Source: Buchnera aphidicola str. Ak (Acyrthosiphon kondoi)
GTDB lineage: Bacteria; Pseudomonadota; Gammaproteobacteria; Enterobacterales; Enterobacteriaceae
NCBI RefSeq assembly: GCF_000225445.1
Contig: NC_017256.1
Coordinates: forward strand, 124,001 to 188,000
DNA length: 64,000 bases
Direction: 5' to 3'
Shown: in pieces, positions 32,755-44,080 of the stretch
Position numbering within the stretch: position 1 is the stretch's first letter
How the letters are laid out: every line of letters starts with the position of its first letter
The notes under the pieces: generated by a model
The model's database searches: none
What the model saw: the letters and a program-made list of their open reading frames with translations, nothing else
What the model was told of the DNA's origin: nothing
Program-made: the position numbers and the translations under genes

Positions 32755-35576
32755 TATATGAATATGCGTTTTTCACCATTTCCTGTTGTGTTTAAAATAC
32801 AACGATTACAAATATTGCCCTTTTTCACGTCGTTTTTAGCACGATTAAAATAATGCCAACATCTTGGACATTTTTCTCCTTGAACTTTTTTTAGAGAAAT
32901 TTTTAAATTGGGAATAATTTTACTTTTTTTAACATTTATAGGAGCTGTATCATATAATTTTACTTTTATATCAGATGTTAAAAAGATAAATTTTATCTCT
33001 GTTCCTAATATTTCTAGTTTGCTTAATAATTCAGGTTTAACATATAAAATAATAGAAGCTTCAAGTGAATTATTAATAGTTTTGTTTTTTATTGCTTCTT
33101 CTAAAAATTTATTTGTTTCATTTTTTATTTTAATCATTTTATTCCAAAATTCATAATTGAATAATTCATCTTGATCTAAATAAAATAATTTTTCAAACCA
33201 CTCTTCCATAAATACATATTGAGAATTTTTTTCTGGTAAATATCTCCATATTTCATCAGCAGTAAAAGATAGTATTGGTGCTATCCATCGTACAAGTGCG
33301 TTAATTATATAGTATATAGCCGTTTGAGCACTGCGTCTTGCTTGACTATTGACTTTTAATGTGTATTGTCTATCTTTTATAATATCAAGATAGAAAGAAC
33401 CCATTTCTATAGAACAAAAATACATTAAACGTTGTACTATTGCATGAAAATTATAATTTTTATAGAATTCAATTATTTCTTTTTGGACCATCTTGGTTTG
33501 TCCAACAGCCCATTTATCTAGAAAAACCATATTATTTTTAGATACTATATCTTTTTTAGGATTAAAATCATTAATATTTGCTAACATAAAGCGTGCAGTG
33601 TTTCTGATTCTTCTATATATATCTGATGAATTTTTTAATATTTCATTAGAAATTGAAAGATCATGAGAGTAATTGGAAGAAGCAACCCATAATCTTAAAA
33701 TATCGGCTCCTAATGTATTGACTATATCATTAGGACTAATAGTATTACCTATAGATTTAGACATTTTTTGTCCCTTTCCATCTACAACAAATCCATGAGT
33801 TAATACTTCAGAATATGGTGCTTTTTCATTTATCAATGTTGATATTATTAATGAAGACATGAACCAACCTCTGTGTTGATCTGATCCTTCTAAATACATA
33901 TCTGCATTTTTTTTAATATATTTTTTATTATTATACGCTATTGAAGTGCATGTGTTTCCTGAGTCAAACCATACATCTAATATATCTAAAATTTTTTTAT
34001 ATGATTCATGTTCGTGACCTATTATTTCCTTTGAATTTATATTCCACCATACCTTTATTCCTTCTGACTCTACTTTTCTTGCTATTTTTTCCATAAAAAA
34101 GAAAGTATTAGGATGCATTTTTTTTGTTTGTTTGTTTATAAAAATGGACATGGGCACACCCCATTTTCTTTGTCTCGAAATACACCAATCAGGTCGGTTT
34201 TTAACCATTTCTTTTATTCTTAATTTTCCCCATTGAGGTATCCAATGTACTTTTTTTATTTCTTTCAATAATTTACAACGTAAATTATTTTGATTTATAT
34301 TTATAAACCATTGTGGAGTAGCTCGATATATAACTGGACTCTTATGTCTCCAACAATGTGGATAACTATGTTTTAAAATTTCATGATGAAATAATGCATT
34401 ATTTTTTTTTAGTAACTCTATAATAATTGGATTAGCTTTGAAAACATTTAGACCATCTAATTGAGGATGTATATTAGAGATATAGTCTCCTTTAAAATTG
34501 ACTAGATGGCTTGTTTTAATATTGTATTTTTGACTAATTATATAATCGTCTAATCCATGGTCTGGTGCTGTATGAACAGCTCCTGTACCTGATTCAAGAG
34601 TTACGTGTTCTCCTAAAATTGCAGGTAAATCAATATCTTTGAAAAATGGATGTAAAAATTTTATTTTTTCTAAAAATTTTCCTTTTATGCAACTTATTTC
34701 AATCCATTTCTTTATCTTTAATGTATTTAATACGTTCTTGACTAATTCTTTTGCTATTATGAAATTATATTTTTCAGTTTCTATTAATTGGTATTGAAAA
34801 TTTGGATGTATTGAAACAGCTTTACTAGATGGAAGAGTCCACGGTGTTGTAGTCCAAACAAGCAGATATATTTCTTTTTTATTAAAATCTTGAGCATGGA
34901 ATAATTTTTTTATAATCGATTTTTTTTGACATTTCAAACCGATTATAATTGAATCTGATTTTTTTTTAGAGTATTCAATTTCTGCTTCAGATACTGAGGA
35001 TGAACATTCAAGACACCAATGTATAGGTTTAAAATCTTGATATAAATATTTTTTTTTAATAATTTTAGATAAAGTTCTAATAATATTCGCTTCATTTTTA
35101 AAAGTCATTGTAAGATGAGAATTTTCCCAATCACCTATTACTCCTAACCTGATAAAATCTTTTTTTTGTTTTTCCACTTGATCTTGTGCATATTCTCTAC
35201 ATTTTTTTTGGAATTCTATAGTAGATATTTTTTCTTGATCAAAGTTAATCTTTTCTTCAATTTTTTGTTCAATGGGTAAACCATGACAATCCCAAGATGG
35301 AATGTAAGGTGCATCGAAACCCGACATGTTTTTAGATTTTATAATAATATCTTTTAAAATTTTATTTACTGCATGTCCAATATGAATATTTCCATTGGCA
35401 TATGGTGGACCATCGTGTAGAAGAAATATTTTTTTTTCTTGGTTTTTTTTTCTAATTAGTTTATATAAATTATTTTCATGCCAATTTTTCAATATTTTTG
35501 GTTCTTTTTTTGAAAGATTTCCTCGCATAGAAAATGTAGTTTTAGGTAAGTTTAAAGTTTTTTTATAATCATTCAT
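32754..35576 (-). CDS. ileS: Isoleucyl-tRNA synthetase
   Basis: This class I synthetase charges tRNA-Ile and edits valine. The product is 940 residues (E. coli 938). HIGH is in [21 protein letters not shown] is in [13 protein letters not shown], and the C-terminal zinc site reads KCPRCWHYF with a second CNRC pair. The editing domain contains [12 protein letters not shown]. It lies 21 bases after ribF and overlaps lspA by one base. Confidence 0.98.
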   Translation of the reverse strand: MNDYKKTLNLPKTTFSMRGNLSKKEPKILKNWHENNLYKLIRKKNQEKKIFLLHDGPPYANGNIHIGHAVNKILKDIIIKSKNMSGFDAPYIPSWDCHGLPIEQKIEEKINFDQEKISTIEFQKKCREYAQDQVEKQKKDFIRLGVIGDWENSHLTMTFKNEANIIRTLSKIIKKKYLYQDFKPIHWCLECSSSVSEAEIEYSKKKSDSIIIGLKCQKKSIIKKLFHAQDFNKKEIYLLVWTTTPWTLPSSKAVSIHPNFQYQLIETEKYNFIIAKELVKNVLNTLKIKKWIEISCIKGKFLEKIKFLHPFFKDIDLPAILGEHVTLESGTGAVHTAPDHGLDDYIISQKYNIKTSHLVNFKGDYISNIHPQLDGLNVFKANPIIIELLKKNNALFHHEILKHSYPHCWRHKSPVIYRATPQWFININQNNLRCKLLKEIKKVHWIPQWGKLRIKEMVKNRPDWCISRQRKWGVPMSIFINKQTKKMHPNTFFFMEKIARKVESEGIKVWWNINSKEIIGHEHESYKKILDILDVWFDSGNTCTSIAYNNKKYIKKNADMYLEGSDQHRGWFMSSLIISTLINEKAPYSEVLTHGFVVDGKGQKMSKSIGNTISPNDIVNTLGADILRLWVASSNYSHDLSISNEILKNSSDIYRRIRNTARFMLANINDFNPKKDIVSKNNMVFLDKWAVGQTKMVQKEIIEFYKNYNFHAIVQRLMYFCSIEMGSFYLDIIKDRQYTLKVNSQARRSAQTAIYYIINALVRWIAPILSFTADEIWRYLPEKNSQYVFMEEWFEKLFYLDQDELFNYEFWNKMIKIKNETNKFLEEAIKNKTINNSLEASIILYVKPELLSKLEILGTEIKFIFLTSDIKVKLYDTAPINVKKSKIIPNLKISLKKVQGEKCPRCWHYFNRAKNDVKKGNICNRCILNTTGNGEKRIFI

Positions 35577-35597
35577 TCTTTTCTCTTTTTATCAGTT

Positions 35598-36533
35598 TTA
35601 ATAAATTTTAAAATATTTTTTAACCATTAAAATATCTTTAGAAATTTGATCTTTTAATTCTTGTAGTGAAAAAAAAACTCGTTCATCACGTATTTTTTTA
35701 TATATAAAAACTTCTATGTCTTTTCCATATAAATCTATTTCTATATTAAATAAATAAACTTCAAGTAATTTATTTTTTTGAATATTGAAAAAACTAGGTT
35801 TAATTCCAATATTGGATATTCCTGTTACTTTTTTATTTGAACTATATTTTATTTTAACTGCATATACTCCATTATTTAATACAAAATTTTTATTTAAAAG
35901 TATATTAGCTGTAGGATAATTTATAGTTCTTCCTATTGCGTGTCCATGAATAACTCTACCAGAGATACTAAATGTACGACCAAGAAAAAGAGACGCCAGT
36001 TTTATATTGTTTTCAGACAATGCTTTTCTAATATTAGTACTACTAATTTTTATATTATTTTTATATAGAGATTTAACTTTTATAACATTAAATTGATATT
36101 TTTCTCCTAATTTTTTTAAAAGATTAATATTTCCATTTCTTTGAAAGCCAAATCTAAAATCATCTCCTATTACTATAAATTTTACATGAAGTTTATTTAT
36201 AAGTATATTTATGATAAAATCTTCAGCACTGAGAGATTCAAAAGATTTATTAAATCTAATACATAAAATATTATTAAAATTGTAAGCAGCAATACGTTTT
36301 ACTTTTTCACGGAATTGTGTAATCCGAGGAGGAGAATTATTTTTTTTTAAGAATTCTAGTGGTTGAGGTTCAAACAAAATAATTATAGTTAATAATTTAT
36401 ATTTTATTCCTATTTGATATGTTTTTAAAAATAATTCTTGATGACCTAAGTGTATTCCATCAAAATTTCCAATAGTAACAACTGAATTAGAATTGATTTC
36501 TTTAATGTTATGAATGCCCCGTATAATCTTCAT
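35598..36533 (-). CDS. ribF: Bifunctional riboflavin kinase / FMN adenylyltransferase
   Basis: RibF converts riboflavin to FMN and then FAD. The product is 311 residues (E. coli 313). The adenylyltransferase domain shows VTIGNFDGIHLGHQ and VIGDDFRFGFQRNG; the kinase domain shows GRVIHGHAIGRTINYPTAN and NNGVYAV. It begins the ribF-ileS-lspA-ispH-dapB series on the minus strand. FMN is needed by NuoF in this window. Confidence 0.96.
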   Translation of the reverse strand: MKIIRGIHNIKEINSNSVVTIGNFDGIHLGHQELFLKTYQIGIKYKLLTIIILFEPQPLEFLKKNNSPPRITQFREKVKRIAAYNFNNILCIRFNKSFESLSAEDFIINILINKLHVKFIVIGDDFRFGFQRNGNINLLKKLGEKYQFNVIKVKSLYKNNIKISSTNIRKALSENNIKLASLFLGRTFSISGRVIHGHAIGRTINYPTANILLNKNFVLNNGVYAVKIKYSSNKKVTGISNIGIKPSFFNIQKNKLLEVYLFNIEIDLYGKDIEVFIYKKIRDERVFFSLQELKDQISKDILMVKKYFKIY

Positions 36534-36728
36534 TGTTAAGTTAACCTTAGTAAATGAAGCAAATTTGAGATTGAAATTTTTTTTATATAATTTCTTTCAA
36601 CATGATTCCAATAAGAATTTTTTTATTGAAAATAAATAATTATTTTTTATCATGATATATTTTTAGTATATTCATTAATATTGTTTTTTCAAATAAATGT
36701 TTAATTTTTTAAAATTTAGAGGTAGAAA

Positions 36729-36998
36729 TTGGCTAATATTAAAGCTGCTAAAAAAGATGCAGTAACATCTGAAAAGCGTCGAAAAAAAAATTCTAGTCGA
36801 CGTTCTATGATTCGTACTTTTATAAAAAAGGTACGAGTAGCTATAATGTCTGGTAATAAAAAAATAGCAGAAGATGCATTTAAAAAAATGCAACCTATTA
36901 TTGACAGTCATGCCAATAAGGGTTTGATACATAAAAATAAAGCTGCACGATACAAGTCTAATTTATCATTGCAAATTAGTAAAATATGTAAGACGTAA
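36729..36998 (+). CDS. rpsT: 30S ribosomal protein S20 (UUG start)
   Basis: S20 is a small basic 16S rRNA-binding protein. The product is 89 residues (E. coli 87), beginning [20 protein letters not shown] and containing [14 protein letters not shown] and [12 protein letters not shown]. The start is TTG at 36729 with AGAGGT five bases upstream. E. coli rpsT also starts with UUG, which is linked to its autoregulation. It is divergent from ribF and convergent with dnaJ. Confidence 0.97.
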   Translation: MANIKAAKKDAVTSEKRRKKNSSRRSMIRTFIKKVRVAIMSGNKKIAEDAFKKMQPIIDSHANKGLIHKNKAARYKSNLSLQISKICKT

Positions 36999-37008
36999 TG
37001 TTTTTAAT

Positions 37009-37042
37009 AGTATTGCCTCTAATTTAGAAGCAATACTTTATA
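37009..37042 (+). terminator. Terminator after rpsT
   Basis: AGTATTGC (37009-37016) pairs with GCAATACT (37030-37037), and inner TCT/AGA pairs extend the stem across one mismatch. TTATAAAATTTT follows on the plus strand. It lies in the short gap between the convergent rpsT and dnaJ. Confidence 0.6.
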
Positions 37043-37047
37043 AAATT

Positions 37048-38181
37048 TTATCTTGTTAAGTCATCAAAAAATCTTTTAACTCCGTCAAAAAATCTTTTTG
37101 AGCGAGGACTATTTTTTTCACCTCGAAAACCATTAAAACTGTTTCCTAATTCACGCAAAAGATTTTTTTGTTGTTCGTTAAGATTTACGGGTGTTTCTAC
37201 CACAACGCGACATAATAAATCACCTTGATTTCTATTTTGAACTGATTTTACTCCTCTACCACGAATGCGGAAAAGTTTTCCTGATTGTGTTTCATATGGT
37301 ATTTTAAGTTTGACTCGGCCATCTAGTGTAGGAACTTCTATTTCTCCACCTAATGCAGCCATGGTAAAATTTATTGGTACTTCACAGTATAAATTATTTT
37401 CTTCTCGTTCAAAGATAGGATGTTTTTTGACTGTAATTTGTACGTAAAGATCACCTGATTGTGCTCCATTAATACCTGCTTCTCCTTCATTATTTAAACG
37501 AATTCGATCATTAGTATCAACACCTGGTGGAATTTTTACCAATAGTATTTTGTATGTTTCAATTCGTCCTTGTCCACGGCATACATTACAAGGATCAGTG
37601 ATTACCGATCCTTTACCATGGCATGTAGGACATGATTGTTGTACAGTGAAAAAACCTTTTCTGATATGTATTTGACCTTTTCCATGACATGTAGAACATA
37701 CACGAGGTTTAGTTCCTGTTTTTGCACCGCTTCCATAACATATTTTGCATTTTTGAAGAGTTGGGATTTGGATTTCTTTTTTTGTTCCTTTCACCGCTTC
37801 TTCTAATAATATTTCCATATTATAACATAAATCAGCTCCTTTTTTAGTTCTTTGAGTTCTATTTCCTCCAAAAATATCACCGAAAACATCTCCAAAAATA
37901 TCACTAAAATCTGCAGAACTAGTAAAAGTACTATATGTATTACTAGATTGGCCATTTTCAAAAGCTGAATGTCCATATTGATCATATGCACTTCGTTTTT
38001 CTTCGTTAATCAAAATTTCGTAGGCTTCTTTTATCTCTTTGAATTTACCTTCAGCAGTTTTATCTCCTTGATTTCGATCAGGATGATATTTCATTGCGAG
38101 TCGTTTATATGCTTTTTTAATTTCACGTTCTTCAGCGGATTTTGGGATTCCTAAAACTTGGTAATAGTCTTTTTTTGCCAT
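37048..38181 (-). CDS. dnaJ: Chaperone protein DnaJ
   Basis: DnaJ is the Hsp40 co-chaperone that delivers substrates to DnaK and stimulates its ATPase. The product is 377 residues (E. coli 376). The J-domain has YHPDRNQGD, and a Gly/Phe-rich linker follows. Four zinc-binding repeats are complete: [24 protein letters not shown] and CNVCRGQG. It follows dnaK after 112 bases containing a strong G+C-rich hairpin. Confidence 0.98.
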   Translation of the reverse strand: MAKKDYYQVLGIPKSAEEREIKKAYKRLAMKYHPDRNQGDKTAEGKFKEIKEAYEILINEEKRSAYDQYGHSAFENGQSSNTYSTFTSSADFSDIFGDVFGDIFGGNRTQRTKKGADLCYNMEILLEEAVKGTKKEIQIPTLQKCKICYGSGAKTGTKPRVCSTCHGKGQIHIRKGFFTVQQSCPTCHGKGSVITDPCNVCRGQGRIETYKILLVKIPPGVDTNDRIRLNNEGEAGINGAQSGDLYVQITVKKHPIFEREENNLYCEVPINFTMAALGGEIEVPTLDGRVKLKIPYETQSGKLFRIRGRGVKSVQNRNQGDLLCRVVVETPVNLNEQQKNLLRELGNSFNGFRGEKNSPRSKRFFDGVKRFFDDLTR

Positions 38182-38213
38182 TCTTGCCTACTCTTCCTGA
38201 TTTAAAAATAATT

Positions 38214-38245
38214 GCACGGGCGTAGATACGCTTCTACGCCCGTGC
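38214..38245 (-). other. G+C-rich hairpin between dnaK and dnaJ
   Basis: A perfect 13-bp inverted repeat (38214-38226 with 38233-38245) with a six-base loop, remarkable for its G+C content in this genome. On the minus strand it lies after dnaK and before dnaJ and is followed by AATTATTTTTAAAT, a weak U-tract. It may be a partial terminator or a 3'-end stabiliser that lowers dnaJ output relative to dnaK. Confidence 0.75.
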
Positions 38246-38293
38246 TAGTTTAAAGTCCGCAATAATTACTTTTCAATATTTTATTAAAATTGA

Positions 38294-40207
38294 TTATTTC
38301 TTAGGATCTTTAATTTCTTCAAATTCTGCATCTACAACGTTTTCATTTTTTTTATTAGATGACATATTTTTATCTTGTTTGTTTTCTTCTGATTTTTTTT
38401 GATTAATTTCTGTTAGCTTAGAGGATATTTTTAAAAGAGTTTGTATATTCTGTTCGATATCAGATTTATCTTCTCCCTTTAGTGCTTTTTCCAATTTATT
38501 TAAAGCTGATTGAATATTTTTTTTATTTTCTTCTTCAATTAAATCTTTATTATCATTTAATTGTTTTTTTATACTATGAACTAATTGATCACCTTGATTT
38601 CTTGTTTTAATTAATTCTTCGAATTTTTGATCAGCTTCAGAATTAGCTTCTGCATCGTTCACCATTTTTTTTATTTCTTCTTCATTTAAACCAGAAGATG
38701 CTTTAATGGTAATTTTTTGTTCTTTTCCAGTTTTTTTATCTTTTGCAGATACATGTAATATTCCATCTGAATCAATATCAAATGTTACTTCAATTTGAGC
38801 TGTTCCTCTAGGTGCTGGATCAATTCCATCTAAGTTAAATTGTCCTAACGATTTATTGTCTAATGATCTTTTACGTTCACCTTGCAGTACATGTATAGTT
38901 ACTGCTGATTGATTATCTTCTGCTGTTGAAAATATTTGACTATGTTTAGTTGGAATCGTAGTGTTTTTGTTTATGAGTGAAGTCATTATTCCACCCATGG
39001 TTTCAATTCCTAGTGATAAAGGAGTTACATCAAGTAATAAGACATCTTTAACATCACCAGATAAAACGCCTCCTTGTACTGCAGCTCCAACTGCTACAGC
39101 TTCATCTGGATTTACATCTTTTCTAGGTTCTTTTCCAAAAAACTCTGCAACTTTGGATTGAACCATAGGCATTCTTGTTTGTCCACCAACTAATATTACA
39201 TCATTTATATCGGTTATAGATAATCCTGCATCTTTTAAAGCAACTTTAAGTGGTTTAATAGAACGAATAATTAAATCTTCTACTAAAGACTCTAGTTTTG
39301 CTCGAGTGACTTTAATATTTAAATGTTTAGGACCATTAGAATCAGCTGTAATATAGGGAAGATTTACATCGGTTTGTTGTGCAGATGATAATTCTATTTT
39401 TGCTTTTTCTGCGGATTCTTTTAAACGTTGCATAGACAATGGATCATTTCTTAAATCTATTCCTTGTTCTTTTTTAAATTCTGTCACTAAATAATTGATT
39501 AATCTACTATCGAAATCTTCTCCTCCAAGATGTGTGTCTCCATTAGTAGCAAGAACTTCAAATGTTTTTTCTTTATCAACATCGTCAATCTCGATAATAG
39601 AGATATCAAAAGTTCCACCACCAAGATCATAAACAGCTATTGTTCTATTACCTTGTCCTTTATCTAAACCATAAGCAAGTGCAGCAGCTGTTGGTTCATT
39701 TATAATTCTTTTTACTTCTAGTCCTGCTATTCTTCCAGCATCTTTAGTAGCTTGACGTTGAGCATCATTAAAGTATGCAGGAACTGTAATAACAGCTTCT
39801 TTAATTTTTTCCCCTAAATAATCTTCTGCAGTTTTTTTCATTTTCTTTAATACTTCTGCAGAAATTTGAGGAGGCGCTATTTTTTGTTTTTTTACATCAA
39901 TCCATGCATCACCATTATCAGAATTGACAATGTTATATGGCATAATTTTTATATCACGTTGTACTTCATCATCGCTAAATTTTCTACCAATTAAACGCTT
40001 TATAGCAAAAAGTGTATTTTTTGGATTAGTTATTGCTTGGCGTTTAGCAGGCTGTCCTACTAAAACTTCTCCTTCTTGAGTATATGCAATAATTGAAGGT
40101 GTAGTGCGATCGCCTTCTGCATTTTCTAAAACACGCGGTTTATTGCCATCCATAATGGCAACACAAGAGTTGGTTGTTCCCAAGTCAATACCAATAATTT
40201 TACCCAT
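38294..40207 (-). CDS. dnaK: Chaperone protein DnaK (Hsp70)
   Basis: DnaK is the ATP-dependent Hsp70 chaperone. From ATG 40207 the product is 637 residues (E. coli 638), starting [21 protein letters not shown] second ATG at 40213 is only two to three bases from AGGAG, while 40207 has an eight-base spacing, which decides the start. The nucleotide-binding domain shows [14 protein letters not shown] and [10 protein letters not shown], and the C-terminus is the charged EEIKDPKK. A sigma-32-type promoter lies upstream. Confidence 0.98.
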   Translation of the reverse strand: MGKIIGIDLGTTNSCVAIMDGNKPRVLENAEGDRTTPSIIAYTQEGEVLVGQPAKRQAITNPKNTLFAIKRLIGRKFSDDEVQRDIKIMPYNIVNSDNGDAWIDVKKQKIAPPQISAEVLKKMKKTAEDYLGEKIKEAVITVPAYFNDAQRQATKDAGRIAGLEVKRIINEPTAAALAYGLDKGQGNRTIAVYDLGGGTFDISIIEIDDVDKEKTFEVLATNGDTHLGGEDFDSRLINYLVTEFKKEQGIDLRNDPLSMQRLKESAEKAKIELSSAQQTDVNLPYITADSNGPKHLNIKVTRAKLESLVEDLIIRSIKPLKVALKDAGLSITDINDVILVGGQTRMPMVQSKVAEFFGKEPRKDVNPDEAVAVGAAVQGGVLSGDVKDVLLLDVTPLSLGIETMGGIMTSLINKNTTIPTKHSQIFSTAEDNQSAVTIHVLQGERKRSLDNKSLGQFNLDGIDPAPRGTAQIEVTFDIDSDGILHVSAKDKKTGKEQKITIKASSGLNEEEIKKMVNDAEANSEADQKFEELIKTRNQGDQLVHSIKKQLNDNKDLIEEENKKNIQSALNKLEKALKGEDKSDIEQNIQTLLKISSKLTEINQKKSEENKQDKNMSSNKKNENVVDAEFEEIKDPKK

Positions 40208-40340
40208 TAACATTTCTCCTATTTAATATCTTGATAAATTGGGTTTGCAACCTTTATGCGGCCATTTTTTTGGCTGTTAATAAGTTACATAGGTTTATAT
40301 TATATTACGCTTTACATCTATAATGTTGAATGATTATTAG

Positions 40341-40366
40341 ATGGGGTCGCTTTTTCGCTGATCAAG
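40341..40366 (-). promoter_or_regulatory. Sigma-32 (heat-shock) promoter of dnaK
   Basis: On the minus strand CTTGAT (40361-40366) is followed, after 14 bases, by CCCCAT (40341-40346) and then CT, matching the RpoH consensus CTTGAA-N-CCCCATnT. Runs of C are otherwise rare here, so the match is unlikely to be chance. It lies about 135 bases before the dnaK start. Confidence 0.85.
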
Positions 40367-40456
40367 GGTTAAGAGTAAAAAAAATAAAGTTTTAGTAAAC
40401 TAAAATTTTAATTATAGGTTTTTTTATTTATTAAAGATAACATATTGATTAATATA

Positions 40457-40470
40457 TTTGATGTTATAAT
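40457..40470 (+). promoter_or_regulatory. Candidate extended -10 promoter for the nuo operon
   Basis: TGTTATAAT at 40462-40470 is a perfect extended -10 element about 90 bases before nuoA. TTGATT at 40445-40450 is only 14 bp away, so recognition would rely on the extended -10. The 14-mer is identical to that ahead of ydiK. Confidence 0.5.
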
Positions 40471-40557
40471 AAATTTTATTTTTTTCATGTACTAAAATAT
40501 TAACAAATAATCTACATTTTAATTTAAATATTTTTAAACTTTTAAGGAAAATACATT

Positions 40558-40944
40558 TTGATAAAAACAGAAATAATGACTGAATATTTATCTTTTTTTA
40601 TTTTTATAATTTTTTCTTTGGGCCTATGTTTTTTTATGCTTTTTTTGAGTTGGGTGTTAGGAGGTCGATCTTCATCTAGATACAAAAACACTCCTTTTGA
40701 ATCTGGAATCGTATCAACTAGTAAAACTGATCTTCATTTTTCTGTAAAATTTTATTTAATTGCTATGTTTTTTGTTATTTTTGATGTTGAAGCTCTTTAT
40801 TTATATGCTTGGTCTATTAGTATAAAAGAATCTGGATGGATTGGATTTGGTGAGGCTTTTATGTTTGGAATATCTCTATTATTAGGATTATTTTATTTAA
40901 TTCGTGTCAAAGCATTAAATTGGGCACCTTCAATCTCAAAGTAA
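40558..40944 (+). CDS. nuoA: NADH-quinone oxidoreductase subunit A
   Basis: A small membrane subunit of complex I with three hydrophobic spans. The product is 128 residues from TTG 40558, which has AAGGA ten bases upstream, or 122 from ATG 40576, which lacks a good site. NPFESG-like [30 protein letters not shown] (with the conserved acidic pair) and ESGWIGF match E. coli NuoA. The C-terminus is shorter than the 147 residues of E. coli. It is the first gene of a complete nuoA-N operon. Confidence 0.95.
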   Translation: MIKTEIMTEYLSFFIFIIFSLGLCFFMLFLSWVLGGRSSSRYKNTPFESGIVSTSKTDLHFSVKFYLIAMFFVIFDVEALYLYAWSISIKESGWIGFGEAFMFGISLLLGLFYLIRVKALNWAPSISK

Positions 40945-40994
40945 TATTCAATTATCTTAAATATATTATATCTTTTACTTCAGCGAGTTATAAA

Positions 40995-41669
40995 ATGAAT
41001 TATACTTTAACTAGAACAGACATTGATGAAAATAGCAAAAAATATCCCAAACAAACAATTGAATCTGTTTCAGATCCTGTAAAGGAATATATAAAAAAGA
41101 ATCTTTTTATGGGTAAAATTACTGAATTATTACATAAATTGGTTAATTGGGGGCGAAAAAATTCTTTATGGCCTTATAACTTTGGGTTGTCCTGTTGTTA
41201 TGTGGAAATGGTATCTGCTTTCACTTCTGTGCATGATGTTGCACGCTTTGGATCCGAAGTATTACGTGCGTCTCCTAGACAAGCTGATGTCATGGTAATT
41301 GCAGGTACACCATTTATAAAAATGGCTCCTGTTATTCAAAGATTATATGATCAAATGTTAGAACCAAAATGGGTTATTTCTATGGGTGCATGTGCTAATT
41401 CTGGTGGGATGTATGATATTTATTCTGTTGTTCAAGGAGTAGATAAATTTTTACCAGTTGATATTTATATTCCTGGTTGTCCACCTCGTCCTGAAGCGTA
41501 TATGCAAGCCTTAATGTTATTGCAAAAATTAATCAGTGAAGAAAGAAGGCCATTATCTTGGATTATTGGAGAACAAGGTATATATCATAAGAAGATGTTA
41601 TCTCAAAAAGTAAAAAAAAGAAGTAAAATAATTAATATTATTAATCTCCCAACTTCAGAAAAAATTTAA
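40995..41669 (+). CDS. nuoB: NADH-quinone oxidoreductase subunit B
   Basis: NuoB holds cluster N2, the last iron-sulfur centre before quinone. From ATG 40995 the product is 224 residues (E. coli 220), starting MNYTLTRTD like E. coli MDYTLTRID. A longer reading from TTG 40920 would overlap nuoA and add 25 unrelated residues, so it is rejected. The N2 cysteines are in [20 protein letters not shown] and IPGCPPRPE. Confidence 0.96.
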   Translation: MNYTLTRTDIDENSKKYPKQTIESVSDPVKEYIKKNLFMGKITELLHKLVNWGRKNSLWPYNFGLSCCYVEMVSAFTSVHDVARFGSEVLRASPRQADVMVIAGTPFIKMAPVIQRLYDQMLEPKWVISMGACANSGGMYDIYSVVQGVDKFLPVDIYIPGCPPRPEAYMQALMLLQKLISEERRPLSWIIGEQGIYHKKMLSQKVKKRSKIINIINLPTSEKI

Positions 41670-41766
41670 TTATTTAATTGAAAAAATATAACTTTCTTTA
41701 ATACACTAATATTTTGTTAGATAAAAATATTGTTGTATTTTTAAAATTAAATACAGCGAGAGATTT

Positions 41767-43569
41767 ATGATAGATTTTACTCTAAAAGAAGACGTATTTT
41801 TATTGGAAAAAAAAGATAAAGAAAAATTAACTAATTCAGTAATTCATGATTTATTTAATGTTTTTGGTGAAAAATATTGTTTTTATCAAGTTGCTTTAAC
41901 GGGTTTTCCTATAATTTGGATTGATAAAACACTATTAATTGAAGTAGGAAAATTTTTATGTAATTTATCTCAACCCTATACTATGCTTTATGATTTGCAT
42001 GGTATAGATGAACGCGTCAGATTACATCGTGAAAATATGCCTAAAGCTGATTTTTCTGTTTTTTATCATTTAATATCTATTGAACGCAACTCTGATATTT
42101 TAATTAAAGTTCCATTATTAGAACATAATTTAATTTTGCCGACATTTACTAGTTTGTTTCCAAATGCTAATTGGTATGAACGTGAAACCTGGGATATGTT
42201 TGGTATTGTTTTTGAGAAGCATCCTAATTTAACTCGAATTATTATGCCTAGTACATGGAAAGGATATCCATTAAGAAAAAATTATTCTGCAAGAGCAACT
42301 GAGTATGAACCTTTTTTCTTAAATGAAGAGAAAGAAGACTTGGAAATGGAAGGATTAAGATTTAAACCTGAATCATGGGGTATGAAACGTAAAAATGATA
42401 ATGTAGAATTTATGTTTTTAAATTTAGGACCTAATCATCCTTCTGCTCATGGTGCTTTTAGAATTGTTTTGCAATTAGATGGTGAGAATATTGTAGATTG
42501 TGTTCCAGATATTGGATATCATCATCGTGGAGCTGAAAAAATGGCAGAACGTCAGTCGTGGCATAGTTATATTCCATATACTGATCGAATTGAATATCTA
42601 GGTGGTTGCGTAAATGAATTACCTTATGTTTTAGCGGTAGAAAAACTAGCTAATATCTCTGTTCCGGAAAAAGCAGAAGTTATTAGAGTGATGATGTCAG
42701 AATTATTTCGAATAAATAGTCATTTATTGTATATTTCTACTTTTATTCAAGATGTAGGTTGTATGACACCTGTTTTTTTTGCTTTTACTGATCGTCAAAA
42801 AATATATGATTTAGTTGAAGCAATTACAGGTGCTCGCATGCATCCTGCTTGGTTTCGTATTGGTGGGGTTGCTAATGATTTACCAAAAGGTTGGGATGTT
42901 TTGTTAAAAGAATTTCTTGATTGGATGCCAAAACGATTAAAATATTATATAACTACCGCTTTAAAAAACAGTATTTTAATTAATCGTTCTAAAGGAATTG
43001 CTGAATATAATAAAAAAGAAGCATTACAATGGGGTGTTACCGGAGCAGGTCTACGTGCTACAGGATTAAATTTTGATGTGAGAAAATGGAGGCCGTATTC
43101 TGGATATCAAAATTATACTTTTGAAGTACCAACAGGTTCTGGAACAAGTGATTGTTATTCAAGAGTAATGATTAAAGTAGAAGAAATTTATCAAAGTTTG
43201 ATTATTTTAAAACAATGTTTACATAATATGCCAAAAGGTCCTTTTAAATCTGAGGATGCATTAACTACACCTCCTTCTAAAGAATGTGTCTTACAAAATA
43301 TTGAAACTATGATTACTCATTTTTTACAAGTATCTTGGGGTCCAGTTATTCCAGCAAATGAAAGTTTTCAAATGGTTGAAGCAACAAAAGGAATTAATAG
43401 TTATTACTTAATTAGTGATGGTGGTACGATGAGTTATCGTACAAGAATACGTACACCTAGTTTTCCACATTTACAACAAATACCTTCAGTAATTCGTGGA
43501 AGTTTAATATCAGATTTAATTGTATACTTAGGTAGTATAGATTTTGTCATGTCTGACGTGGATAGATAA
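41767..43569 (+). CDS. nuoC: NADH-quinone oxidoreductase fused subunit C/D
   Basis: A single 600-residue protein fuses the 30-kDa (NuoC, about 1-190) and 49-kDa (NuoD, about 210-600) subunits, as in E. coli. NuoC shows [16 protein letters not shown] and GYPLRKNY; NuoD shows [27 protein letters not shown] and the C-terminal [12 protein letters not shown]. NuoD shapes the quinone site next to NuoB. It is preceded by AGCGAGAG and starts at ATG 41767. Confidence 0.97.
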   Translation: MIDFTLKEDVFLLEKKDKEKLTNSVIHDLFNVFGEKYCFYQVALTGFPIIWIDKTLLIEVGKFLCNLSQPYTMLYDLHGIDERVRLHRENMPKADFSVFYHLISIERNSDILIKVPLLEHNLILPTFTSLFPNANWYERETWDMFGIVFEKHPNLTRIIMPSTWKGYPLRKNYSARATEYEPFFLNEEKEDLEMEGLRFKPESWGMKRKNDNVEFMFLNLGPNHPSAHGAFRIVLQLDGENIVDCVPDIGYHHRGAEKMAERQSWHSYIPYTDRIEYLGGCVNELPYVLAVEKLANISVPEKAEVIRVMMSELFRINSHLLYISTFIQDVGCMTPVFFAFTDRQKIYDLVEAITGARMHPAWFRIGGVANDLPKGWDVLLKEFLDWMPKRLKYYITTALKNSILINRSKGIAEYNKKEALQWGVTGAGLRATGLNFDVRKWRPYSGYQNYTFEVPTGSGTSDCYSRVMIKVEEIYQSLIILKQCLHNMPKGPFKSEDALTTPPSKECVLQNIETMITHFLQVSWGPVIPANESFQMVEATKGINSYYLISDGGTMSYRTRIRTPSFPHLQQIPSVIRGSLISDLIVYLGSIDFVMSDVDR

Positions 43570-43571
43570 TT

Positions 43572-44080
43572 ATGCATAAAAAAAAAGTCAAATTCGAGAA
43601 ATTTCTATAAAATTTGTATTAACTAATGAAGAAATAAATGAAATAGAAAATCAAAAAAAATATTATGAAAATCCTCGTTCTATTTCAATAGAAGCATTAA
43701 AAATAGTTCAAAAAAAACGAGGTTGGGTTTCTGATCAAGCTATTTATGCTATCGCTAAAGTACTTCAAATAAATCCTAGTGATGTCGAAGGAGTTGCTAC
43801 TTTCTATAGTCAAATTTTTCGTCAACCTGTAGGTCGTAATATTATTCGTTATTGTGATAGCGTAGTTTGTTTTTTGACTGGTTATAAAATGATTAAAATA
43901 GCTTTAGAAAATCATTTAAAAATAAAAAAAGGAGAAACTACTAAAGATAATAGATTTACTTTATTACCTGTCTGTTGTTTAGGAAATTGTGATAAAGGTC
44001 CAACAATCATGATTAATGAAGACATATATTCTTTCTTAACTCCAGAATCGATACCCTGTTTGCTGGAATCATATAAATGA
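43572..44080 (+). CDS. nuoE: NADH-quinone oxidoreductase subunit E, frameshifted at a poly(A) tract
   Basis: NuoE carries the 2Fe-2S cluster N1a next to NuoF. ATG 43572 begins two bases after the nuoCD stop, and MHKKK enters an A9 run (43578-43586). As sequenced, a stop follows after 12 codons. With one extra A the frame continues as SQIREIS and runs to the stop at 44080 for 169 residues (E. coli 166). The downstream part is excellent: [34 protein letters not shown], and cluster ligands in RYCDSVVC and [11 protein letters not shown]. No other start is in frame before 43874. It ends in ATGA overlap with nuoF. Conservation suggests a functional gene read by slippage, or a base missed in sequencing. 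Confidence 0.9.

Noticed and set aside
40920..40994. Upstream TTG start for nuoB giving 249 residues
   Set aside because: The 25 extra residues overlap nuoA and have no counterpart in NuoB; ATG 40995 aligns exactly with the E. coli start.
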